This document shows, piece by piece, positions 21,675-28,992 of a DNA stretch of 38,616 nt. The DNA is from Candidatus Naiadarchaeum limnaeum. GTDB lineage: Archaea; Undinarchaeota; Undinarchaeia; Undinarchaeales; Naiadarchaeaceae. The stretch lies in assembly GCA_014189685.1 (NCBI GenBank), contig DVAB01000029.1:1-38616 (forward strand). Direction: 5' to 3'. The position numbers and the translations under genes were made by a program. The notes below the pieces were generated by a model. That model did not search any database and had not been told where the DNA came from. It was given only the letters and a program-made list of their open reading frames with translations. Position 1 is the stretch's first letter. The number at the start of each line of letters is the position of its first letter.

Positions 21675-23396
21675 TTATTTATGCGTAAGAATTCCCTCAA
21701 TTTTTTCAGCACCAATTTTTTCAATTTTCACAAACCCAAATCTTTCAAACTGAACAGCCTCCCCTGGCTTAATATTTTTGCAATCTTCCTCACAAAATCC
21801 TTTAACAACTTTCATCGAATCGAGCAAAGGATTTTCATCTTTATCAAGAAGCACTCCTGGAATCCTTATCTCAGCAGGAATATTTGTTGGTGTAACCCAC
21901 TGAATCTTTGGGGTATTTTCAATCACATCCTTTCCTGAAAAAGTTGCACGCACAACTGCTGAATCTTTTGCATCAATTTTAACATTATATGCATCCTTGA
22001 ATCTGAAAACATCTCCGCTTGCCATTTTTTCAACATCTTCACGTGGAACAAAAAAAGTTCCAAGGACTTTTTGTTTTCTTTCCCCGCGCTCTGGAAAATT
22101 AGGATGTAGTTTTACAAAAATTACTCGTGTGGGCGCGTTTTTTACTTCAACTTTAATTGGATCCGGAACAAAAAAATAGCGATTCGCATTTTTATCCAGC
22201 AGTTTTCTATTTTCAGCCGCTAGCATATCCCAATCAATTGTTGTGCTTGAAAGGGTCATACGCACATTTAATGCCATTTTATAAATTGCCTCTGGCAAAA
22301 ATCCGCGGCCGCGCAGTGCTCTAATTGTAACTAATCTGGGATCGTCCCAGCTGCTAATTATTTTTCTATTCATTAAATCCAAAAGTTTTCTTTTTGAAGT
22401 CGGGCTGCCGGCAAAATTTATTCTTGAGTACGAAATTATTTCTGGATTCTTATATTCCAATAATTCACGGATTTTATTTTGCAATTCATCGCGCTGCATA
22501 AACTCTGCAGAGCGCAAAACATGCGTCACTCCGCATATAGCGTCCTCAACTGCGTTTGCAAAATCATAAAGCGGCCAAACTCTGTATTTATTTTTTTGAA
22601 TTGGATGTGCATGTTCTACAATTCTAAAAAGCGTTGGGTCGCGCATAACTGTATTTTCAGAGCTTAAATCGCTCTTTAATCTGAGAACTGCTTGCCCTTC
22701 TTTAAACTCATTAAACATATGCTCCCACAGATCCAAGTTTTCTTTACAATCATATTCCCTGTGAACGCAGGCTTTTCCACCAAAGCGATTCTTGCGCATT
22801 GTTTCAACATCGCAAGTACAAATGTAAGCAGCGCCTTTTTTTACAAGCTTTTCAGCAGCACTGTAAAAAGTTTCCATATCATCAGAATTGTTTTTCATTT
22901 CATCATACTTAATGCCAAGCCAGTCAATGTCTTCCTTAATTGCTGTGTAAAATTCAAGCTCCTCTGCCTCAGGATTTGTATCCTCAAAGCGCAGAATTAA
23001 TTTTCCGTTGTATTTTTGTGCATAATAATAATTGAAGAAAAATGAAATCGCGTTCCCAATGTGAATGAAGCCATTTGGCTCAGGCGGCAATCTCAGGACA
23101 ACTTTTCCCTTAACTGCGTTTTTTAATTCAGGCAATTCTCGTGTTTCCTCTTTTTTCCCCTGAGTGAAAAACTCTGGCCAGATTTCGCGCAGCTTTTTTT
23201 CCTGCGCCACTGATTTTAATTTGGTTACTTCAGAAACAACTTTTTTAATTTCTTTTCTTAAATTTTCAATATCTTTTTTCAACCCTGGATTTTCTGCTAA
23301 AACTTTGCCCAAAACCGCGCCCTCGTTTGCTTTTCCTTCATGAGTGAGCGCATTTGCTAAGGCGTGCTTTAGAATTAGATCTTTGTTTGAAACCAT
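21675..23396 (-). CDS. gltX: Glutamate--tRNA ligase (archaeal type)
   Basis: The 573 residues match archaeal GluRS, related to GlnRS. An N-terminal domain of about 95 residues precedes RLPPEPNGFIHIGNA (HIGH-like motif HIGN), the KMSKS equivalent is SPTSKRKL, and the C-terminal beta-barrel anticodon domain follows. No separate GlnRS is seen, so it may charge both tRNA(Glu) and tRNA(Gln), which is usual in archaea. Length is normal. Divergent from the archaemetzincin-like gene. Confidence 0.96.
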   Translation of the reverse strand: MVSNKDLILKHALANALTHEGKANEGAVLGKVLAENPGLKKDIENLRKEIKKVVSEVTKLKSVAQEKKLREIWPEFFTQGKKEETRELPELKNAVKGKVVLRLPPEPNGFIHIGNAISFFFNYYYAQKYNGKLILRFEDTNPEAEELEFYTAIKEDIDWLGIKYDEMKNNSDDMETFYSAAEKLVKKGAAYICTCDVETMRKNRFGGKACVHREYDCKENLDLWEHMFNEFKEGQAVLRLKSDLSSENTVMRDPTLFRIVEHAHPIQKNKYRVWPLYDFANAVEDAICGVTHVLRSAEFMQRDELQNKIRELLEYKNPEIISYSRINFAGSPTSKRKLLDLMNRKIISSWDDPRLVTIRALRGRGFLPEAIYKMALNVRMTLSSTTIDWDMLAAENRKLLDKNANRYFFVPDPIKVEVKNAPTRVIFVKLHPNFPERGERKQKVLGTFFVPREDVEKMASGDVFRFKDAYNVKIDAKDSAVVRATFSGKDVIENTPKIQWVTPTNIPAEIRIPGVLLDKDENPLLDSMKVVKGFCEEDCKNIKPGEAVQFERFGFVKIEKIGAEKIEGILTHK

Positions 23397-23468
23397 AAAG
23401 TATTGTTTAAAACCGGCTTTTATGTTCTTTTCGATAGGTATTTAATATGCAAATTTCTTTGCTTGTTT

Positions 23469-24041
23469 ATGCGCTTGAAAATTTCATTAATCCCTGCCTC
23501 TTTTTCAATAGAAAATAGAGATGCTGCATTGGGAAAAATAGCAGACTATCTGGAAACCTATTTACAAGAAAATGGGATTGAAGCGAATATAGAAATTAAA
23601 GAAGAAGTTAAACTTCCAACTGGTTTAATAAAAAAATTAAAACATTCAACTGTTATAACTGATGATGAGAGCGCACTTGAATTTATTGAAGGGCTTCAGA
23701 TTGATGGGCAAAAATTTGCAATCACCCAATACAAAATGAGCGATGAAGTGAGCCCAAAGGTAATAGGAATCTCATCCCCAGGAAGGCCAGCATTGCTAAT
23801 TTCATGGGAATCGCTTGGCAAAGAAAATGATTTAGATAAAATTTGTATAAGAGCTGCCAAAGAAATTATGCATGAACTGGGCCATAATCTTGGAATAATA
23901 GAGCATCACACATGGGGGTATGAATGCGCTATGGTAGAAACAGAGGATAATTTAGGAAACTTTTCTCCAGAGAATATTGACAAAAAAACTTACAAATTCT
24001 GCCAAGATTGCCGCGAAAAGCTTAAAATTCCCCAACAATAA
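23469..24041 (+). CDS. amzA: Archaemetzincin-like metalloprotease with shifted zinc motif
   Basis: About 190 residues from ATG 23469, chosen because TATTTAATAT (23440-23449) sits 20-30 bases upstream, making a leaderless start. The zinc helix HELGHNLG (135-142) carries His135, Glu136 and His139. In archaemetzincins this continues xxHC; here it reads IIEHH, so the third-ligand place is Glu145 and His comes at 146-147. Later CAM (153-155) and CQDC (178-181) resemble the conserved Met turn and CxxC but with altered spacing. The fold is probably a metzincin protease; activity is uncertain. Confidence 0.75.
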   Translation: MRLKISLIPASFSIENRDAALGKIADYLETYLQENGIEANIEIKEEVKLPTGLIKKLKHSTVITDDESALEFIEGLQIDGQKFAITQYKMSDEVSPKVIGISSPGRPALLISWESLGKENDLDKICIRAAKEIMHELGHNLGIIEHHTWGYECAMVETEDNLGNFSPENIDKKTYKFCQDCREKLKIPQQ

Positions 24042-24078
24042 CCTTTATATTTAACCAATTTATATGCGAAACTGTTAA

Positions 24079-24100
24079 TTTAGCTTTTCATTCAGCTAAA
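24079..24100 (+). promoter_or_regulatory. Leader hairpin before the unknown gene at 24125
   Basis: TTTAGCT (24079-24085) pairs with AGCTAAA (24094-24100) across an 8-base loop. It lies after a TATA box CTTTATATTTA (24043-24053) and before the SD GAGGTGA (24114-24120). The stem would form just after the predicted transcription start. Confidence 0.45.
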
Positions 24101-24124
24101 ATCACAAAAAAGTGAGGTGAAAAC

Positions 24125-24613
24125 ATGACAGCTGGAATTTCCAGAGAAACTTGGGATAGAACTGTTGAGCGCTACATGCTTGCGCCTTATTGCGAGCACT
24201 CAAAAAGCAGAGGTGATGAGGTTTTATTTTTAAGCAATTATATATCCGCGGTGCGCTTGAGCGATGAGTCAACATATTTGGTGCATCCATTGTTTGCAAT
24301 GCCATTTGATACGAAAAAAATTGTAATTGAGTTAACAGAAAATGCTGTAAAGGATTATGATGATTCAGTGCTTTTCAAGGATAGCAACACTCTTGGACTG
24401 ATTAACAATGCCCTCTTACACCTATTTGAAGACCAGCGCTACTATGTGACAGATTCTGAAAAAATGCAGCGCATAGAATCTCTGATTTCAGTTGCAAAGG
24501 AAAAATTCTACGAAAAGCTAAGAATGAGTTATCAGACTCAGGCAAGTCCATTACCGAAACCACATCCTCCGGCGGAGAAGTTTAAGCAGTATTTGACAAA
24601 ACCAACGTTTTAA
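24125..24613 (+). CDS. Unknown soluble protein
   Basis: I do not recognise this 162-residue protein. It has no signal peptide or membrane helix. It is mixed in charge with many aromatic residues, a helical middle (LGLINNALLHLFEDQRYYVTD and MQRIESLISVAKEKFYEKL), and a Pro-rich C-terminal linker with KPHPP. Two cysteines are absent from any CxxC pattern. Start is secure: GAGGTGA four bases upstream and a TATA box further back. It converges on the RNase J gene with one base between stops. Confidence 0.8.
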   Translation: MTAGISRETWDRTVERYMLAPYCEHSKSRGDEVLFLSNYISAVRLSDESTYLVHPLFAMPFDTKKIVIELTENAVKDYDDSVLFKDSNTLGLINNALLHLFEDQRYYVTDSEKMQRIESLISVAKEKFYEKLRMSYQTQASPLPKPHPPAEKFKQYLTKPTF

Positions 24614-24614
24614 T

Positions 24615-25952
24615 TTAGATTACAATTCTTGCCCCGTCTTTTGACAAGTGAACAGTCTCTCCTAGCTTGTATTTGTCTTCCTTGTACTCCTTGTTAATGT
24701 CATTTGCAAGATTCCAATAAGCGTTTAACTTTTCAGAGAAAGCATGGCAGGGAATTATATGATCTGGCTTGAGCATGTTTATCAAATCCCGGTGGTCTTC
24801 GCGTGCTGCATGCCCTGAAACATGCACATCCTGGAATACTCGCGCACCGTGGGCCGAAATTTTATGCTCTAAATTTTTCCTGTTCTCAATATTTCCTGGA
24901 TTTGGAATTGTATTGCAGGAAAAAATTACCTCGTCCCCCCCTTCCAGTTTGTAATCATAAGTATTATTCACAAGTTTTGAAAGAACTGATGTTGGCTCTC
25001 CCTGAGAGCCTGTTACAACTAAAATATAATCCCCTTTATCCCTGCTAGCCTCGGACAAAACTCTTCTTATTGATTTCGGCTTGCTTGCAACCTCTATATC
25101 CGGAAACTTTCTTATTCCAACGCGCTCTGCAACTTTTACATATTTTCCAAGTGAGCGGCCCACAAAAATTAAATCCCTGTTCAATTCCCTTGAGGCTTCA
25201 ACGATTGAATTTAATCTCTCAATATGAGAAGAAAAACTTGTAATTATAATTCCGCGGTCCTCATTCATTGTTTCTAAAAGAGTATTTCGCAAAAGTTCTT
25301 TTGCAACTGTTTCGCTTGGAGTTTTTCTGTATTCATCTGCGCGCACAGATTCTGTTATTAAGCATTTGACTCCTTCATTTCCCAATTCTTTAATTCGCTT
25401 ATAATCCGGCCGCTTGCTCAAAACTTGGAAGTTGTCAAACTTGAAATCGCTTCCATAAAAAATAACGCCCTCATCTGTGTGAATTGCAGTGAAAATAGTT
25501 TGCGGTATTGAATGTGTGATATGTATGAACTCAATTGAAATATCTCCAATTTCTAAAACCTCGCCTGCGTTCATCGCAGTTATTTTTTTAAGTTTTTCTT
25601 TGCGCTCTTTTAGCTCCTCTTTCACCAATTCAGTTGTGAATGGGGTTCCAAGTACAGGGGCATTGTATTTTGGGGCAACAATTGGAATTGCGCCTATGTG
25701 ATCCAAATGTCCGTGAGAAGCAACAATCGCAGAAACTTTGTTTCTCAAATCTTTAATTGGAGTATCGTCAGGGATAACTTCGCGGCTCGCAAGCTCATGC
25801 TCCCCAAAAAGCGAGGTAGCGTCCTCTAGCATGTAAACCTTCTCCATAGAAAATCCAATATCCAGAATAACAATTTGGTGGCCTACTTTAACAGCAGTCA
25901 TATTGCGGCCGACTTCCTCATAGCCGCCCAAGGTAAAAATTTCTATGGACAT
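24615..25952 (-). CDS. rnj: Archaeal RNase J (beta-CASP metallo-beta-lactamase)
   Basis: The 445 residues open with TLGGYEEVGRNMTAV and show the metal motif HGHLDHIGA (about 75-83), HITHSIPQT, FYGSDFKFD, the beta-CASP segment GIIITSFSSHIERLNSI, VTGSQGEPTSVLSKL and the C-terminal HVSGHAAREDHRDLI. These fit archaeal RNase J, a 5'-3' exoribonuclease that degrades RNA with 5' monophosphate. There is no RNase J-specific C-terminal extension. It follows rps2 after 9 bases in the eno-rps2-rnj unit. Confidence 0.94.
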   Translation of the reverse strand: MSIEIFTLGGYEEVGRNMTAVKVGHQIVILDIGFSMEKVYMLEDATSLFGEHELASREVIPDDTPIKDLRNKVSAIVASHGHLDHIGAIPIVAPKYNAPVLGTPFTTELVKEELKERKEKLKKITAMNAGEVLEIGDISIEFIHITHSIPQTIFTAIHTDEGVIFYGSDFKFDNFQVLSKRPDYKRIKELGNEGVKCLITESVRADEYRKTPSETVAKELLRNTLLETMNEDRGIIITSFSSHIERLNSIVEASRELNRDLIFVGRSLGKYVKVAERVGIRKFPDIEVASKPKSIRRVLSEASRDKGDYILVVTGSQGEPTSVLSKLVNNTYDYKLEGGDEVIFSCNTIPNPGNIENRKNLEHKISAHGARVFQDVHVSGHAAREDHRDLINMLKPDHIIPCHAFSEKLNAYWNLANDINKEYKEDKYKLGETVHLSKDGARIVI

Positions 25953-25961
25953 AATTCGGGT

Positions 25962-26792
25962 TTAAAACTTCCGAGGATAAATTACTTTCCCTTTTTTCTC
26001 AGATTCCTCTTTTACGTCAGTCGCTTCAAAATCCTCTATTTTATAAGTATATTCGTCATCGCGGCTTATCTTTCCCTTTGCTTTTAAAAATTCGCGGGTT
26101 AAAAGCCAAAACACAAGAGCCAAAGATTTTTTGCCTTTGTTATTCACAGGCAAAATCAAGTCAATGTTTTGAGTCATGTTATTTGTATCGCAAAGAGCAA
26201 CTATTGGGATATTCATTTTCAGAGCTTCTAAAATTGCTTGCCTATCTACTCCAGGGTCAACAACAAAAATTAAATCAGGCTCAATATAATTTGGAAAGTT
26301 TGGATTTGTAAGCGAGCCTGGGATAAATCTCTTAACAACTGCCCTGCATCCAGTTAATTCGCAGAATTTTTGAACCGGCTTTTTTCCAGTATCGCGGCCG
26401 CTTATTATCATTACTTTTTCAGGACTAAACTGTGTAAGAAAATCCGCAACCACCTTTATTCTCTTGTCAATTGTTGCAACATCCAAAACTGCCAATCCGT
26501 CCGAGCGGACTTTAAAAATAAATTTTTTCATCCCCGCTATTTTTCTCTGCATTCCAATATGAACTCCGCTAGCTAAATAGAGATCAACTGGGACTAAAGT
26601 TTCAGAAACTTTCTTTGAAACCTTTTTTACTTTTTCGCGCTCAACCTCTTCCTTGAATTCTTTTACAGCCTCAGCTGTGGCAAGTCCTGCTTGCGCAGCA
26701 ATCTGCACTGCTCTTTCCTTTAATTCCTCTGACCGCAAACCTTGTTTGCGGGTAGCGAATCCTTCGGTTTCGCCTGATTTTGTTTTTTCCAT
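25962..26792 (-). CDS. rps2: Small ribosomal subunit protein S2 with palindrome-encoded N-terminus
   Basis: The 276-residue frame contains a full archaeal S2: DLYLASGVHIGMQRKIAGM, FIPGSLTNPNFPNYIEPDLIFVVDPGVDRQAI and CDTNNMTQNIDLILPVNNKGKKSLALVFWLL. An N-terminal extension of about 70 residues precedes it. Residues 7-18 (GETEGFATRKQG) and the following LRS are encoded by two perfect inverted repeats (26733-26773 in genome coordinates), like palindromic elements inserted into genes. After that the extension is helical and charged. No clear alternative start is seen, so the ATG at 26792 is accepted. It sits 36 bases after eno. Confidence 0.94.
   Translation of the reverse strand: MEKTKSGETEGFATRKQGLRSEELKERAVQIAAQAGLATAEAVKEFKEEVEREKVKKVSKKVSETLVPVDLYLASGVHIGMQRKIAGMKKFIFKVRSDGLAVLDVATIDKRIKVVADFLTQFSPEKVMIISGRDTGKKPVQKFCELTGCRAVVKRFIPGSLTNPNFPNYIEPDLIFVVDPGVDRQAILEALKMNIPIVALCDTNNMTQNIDLILPVNNKGKKSLALVFWLLTREFLKAKGKISRDDEYTYKIEDFEATDVKEESEKKGKVIYPRKF
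26733..26773 (-). repeat. Palindromic element inside the coding start of rps2
   Basis: CCGCAAAC-CTT-GTTTGCGG (26733-26751) is a perfect 8-bp stem with a 3-base loop. GCGAA/TTCGC (26755-26759 with 26769-26773) is a second stem, with an inner CC-TTC-GG. The reading frame passes through both. The element matches the triloop palindromes in front of other genes in the window. Confidence 0.7.
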
Positions 26793-26828
26793 TGAAAGTC
26801 TGTGAAACTCGCTGATTTGCGAAGCAAC

Positions 26829-28046
26829 CTATAATCTTATTTTTGAAATGTTTGCTTTTGTTTTCTCTTCAATTCTAATCAATTCATTTAATTTTGCAAC
26901 TCTTTCGCCCCCAACTGCACCTGTCTTAATAATTGGACACTGAAAACCAACAGCTATATGCGCAATTGAAGTGTCTTGAGTTTCCCCAGATCTGTGTGAA
27001 ACAACAGGGATCACATTATTGCGTTTGGCCTGATTTATAACACTTTCTGTTTCGCTCAGCGAGCCTATTTGATTTGGCTTTACAATTAAAGAATTTATTG
27101 AATGCCTTTTGATGGCTGTTGTTAGTCTTTCAGTATTTGTGACTGTTAAATCATCACCAACAATTAAACATTTCTCACCTATCTGCGCATTCACAGCTGC
27201 AAATCCATCAAAGTCCTCCTCTTGCAAAGGATCCTCAATATAAAAGAAATTGTGCCTATCAAAAAGTTCAACAACAAAATTGACTTGGTCTTCAGAAGAG
27301 AGTGACATTGTTTTGTAATTGTATTTTTTGCTTTCAGGGTCGTAAAATTCAGAGGCCGCCAAGTCAACTCCTATGCGAATTTTTAACTTTAATTGCGAAT
27401 TTACCTCAAACACAGCCTCGTGTAAAATTTCAATTGCCTCCTCAATAGTTGCAGGCGGAGCCCATGCACCCTCATCATTTCTTCCGCGAGTAAAATGGGG
27501 CATTTTTTTATCTATAATCCTGGCAACAGCTTTATGAACTTGTGAATTTGCAAAAGCAGCTTCCCAGAAATTCTTCGCATTGAGCGGAATAACTAGAAAC
27601 TCCTGCAGCTCTGGAGCCCCTTTTCCTGAATGAACCCCTCCGCCAATTATATTTCCAAGTGGAAGTGGTAAAGTAAAGTTTTTACCAAATAATTCATAAA
27701 ACTCTTTTCCCCCATCCATTGCTTGCAGTTTAGCAACAGCCAAAGAAATTGCAATGCTGATATTTCCGCCTAAAATTTCTCTGTTTTGGTCAAAATTTTT
27801 AATTATGGAATCAACTTCCTGATAGGAACTTTTACCTAAAATTTTCTTTTCCAAGTTTTCTTTAAACGTTTTAATTGCTTTTGGGACTCCTCCTTTTACA
27901 AAAGACTTTACCTCATATTTGCCAACAGAAGCTCCGGATGGAGCAGCGGCTACTGCTTTAAATTTATCTGAATAAACTTCTGCTTCTATTGTTGTATTAC
28001 CACGCGAGTCCAGAATCTCGCGCAAAATTATTTTCTTAATTGCCAT
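26829..28046 (-). CDS. eno: Enolase
   Basis: Enolase interconverts 2-phosphoglycerate and phosphoenolpyruvate. The 405-residue protein begins KKIILREILDSRGNTTIEAEV and has AAPSGASVGKYEV, the metal-binding FFYIEDPLQEEDFDGF and IVGDDLTVTN, the lysine segment LIVKPNQIGSLSE and VVSHRSGETQDTSIAHIAVG near the end. Slightly shorter than bacterial enolases, and the usual NGG.HA is GGGVHSGKG. A minus-strand GTTATATATAATAC box (28080-28067) about 25-30 bases before the ATG makes it leaderless. It is the first gene of eno-rps2-rnj, a common archaeal grouping. Confidence 0.96.
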   Translation of the reverse strand: MAIKKIILREILDSRGNTTIEAEVYSDKFKAVAAAPSGASVGKYEVKSFVKGGVPKAIKTFKENLEKKILGKSSYQEVDSIIKNFDQNREILGGNISIAISLAVAKLQAMDGGKEFYELFGKNFTLPLPLGNIIGGGVHSGKGAPELQEFLVIPLNAKNFWEAAFANSQVHKAVARIIDKKMPHFTRGRNDEGAWAPPATIEEAIEILHEAVFEVNSQLKLKIRIGVDLAASEFYDPESKKYNYKTMSLSSEDQVNFVVELFDRHNFFYIEDPLQEEDFDGFAAVNAQIGEKCLIVGDDLTVTNTERLTTAIKRHSINSLIVKPNQIGSLSETESVINQAKRNNVIPVVSHRSGETQDTSIAHIAVGFQCPIIKTGAVGGERVAKLNELIRIEEKTKANISKIRL

Positions 28047-28066
28047 CCAATGGAATTAAACTCAAA

Positions 28067-28110
28067 GTATTATATATAACTAGAGAAAGTAAACCAATAG
28101 CTTTATATAC
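28067..28110. promoter_or_regulatory. Divergent TATA boxes for eno and psmB
   Basis: For eno (minus) GTTATATATAATAC covers 28080-28067. For psmB (plus) CTTTATATAC covers 28101-28110. The psmB transcript would start near 28130 and so carry a structured leader of about 140 bases, unlike the leaderless genes nearby. Confidence 0.6.
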
Positions 28111-28171
28111 AACAAACATGATTTAAAAATAAGTTCTGAGAATTTTACTGATTCATATGCGCGAAGTAGGT

Positions 28172-28260
28172 GAAGCAAATCATGCTTCGCTTATTTCAAA
28201 CCGGAACTGCGTTCCGGTTTGCGCACGAAAGCAAAGCTTTCGTGCTGTCGCTCACGAGGT
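28172..28260 (+). promoter_or_regulatory. Three-hairpin structured leader of psmB
   Basis: GAAGCA/TGCTTC (28172-28188), AAACCGGAAC-TGC-GTTCCGGTTT (28198-28220, 10-bp stem) and GCACGAAAGC-AAA-GCTTTCGTGC (28223-28245, 10-bp stem) follow each other. Then TCGCTCAC and the SD GAGGT (28256-28260) lead to ATG 28269. Two of the loops are 3 bases. The same frame is open through the hairpins, so an extended translation from 28170 is possible but unlikely. Confidence 0.7.
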
Positions 28261-28268
28261 TCGCGAAA

Positions 28269-28925
28269 ATGGCTGACGACAAAACTTTAAGTCATGAGCA
28301 AGTTGAGAAGTATTTAAAGGGTACAACTACTGTTGGGATTGTTTGCAAGGATGGAGTTGTGCTGGCTTCAGACAGCAGGGCAACTATGGGGTATTTGATT
28401 TCTGACAAGGAAGCTCAAAAGATTTTCCAGATTGATGATAAAGTTGCAATTACAACCGCAGGGCTTGTTGGAGATAATCAAAGCCTAGTAAGAATTATGC
28501 GCGCCCAGCTTGCGCTTGCAAGAATGGAGGAAAAGCCACTGACAATAAAAGCAACATCAACTCTTCTCGCTAATATTCTTCATTCTAGACGCTATTACCC
28601 ATTTCTTGCCCAGCTGATTGTTGGGGGTTTTGATACAGAAGGGCATATTTTTGAGCTCGATCCGGTAGGTGGAATGAGTGGAAAGAAAGTAAGCTCAACA
28701 GGCTCAGGAAGTCCTGTGGCATATGGAGCAATGGAAACTGCATACAGAGAAAATATGACTGTTCAGGATGGGATTGAGCTTGTAACACGTGCAATTTATT
28801 CTGCGCGAGAGCGTAATGCAGGAACCGGAAACAAAATTGAAGTTGTAACAATCACAGATAAGGGCTTTAAGAAATTAACTGAAGACCAAGTTAAGAAAAC
28901 TATTGAAACTCTGAAGGCCCAATAA
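28269..28925 (+). CDS. psmB: Proteasome beta subunit
   Basis: This is the catalytic 20S proteasome subunit, 218 residues from ATG 28269. An 18-residue propeptide (MADDKTLSHEQVEKYLKG) ends before the catalytic Thr19 in TTTVGIVCKDGVVLASDSRAT, with Asp and Lys of the Thr-protease triad in the usual DSR and later KI segments. SSTGSGSPVAYGAMETAYRENM is typical. The longer frame from 28170 would add 33 residues encoded by palindromic repeats; I reject it, because SD GAGGT precedes 28269 and beta propeptides are short. The alpha subunit is at 37014-37745. Confidence 0.95.
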   Translation: MADDKTLSHEQVEKYLKGTTTVGIVCKDGVVLASDSRATMGYLISDKEAQKIFQIDDKVAITTAGLVGDNQSLVRIMRAQLALARMEEKPLTIKATSTLLANILHSRRYYPFLAQLIVGGFDTEGHIFELDPVGGMSGKKVSSTGSGSPVAYGAMETAYRENMTVQDGIELVTRAIYSARERNAGTGNKIEVVTITDKGFKKLTEDQVKKTIETLKAQ

Positions 28926-28992
28926 TGCAGTTAGATTAAATGGATTTGTGAAAATTTTACAAGAGTAATTTATCTTAAAATTAGCGAAAACT

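Noticed and set aside
28170-28268. Longer psmB beginning at 28170
   Set aside because: The extra 33 residues are encoded by perfect palindromes, and a normal SD and an 18-residue propeptide support ATG 28269.
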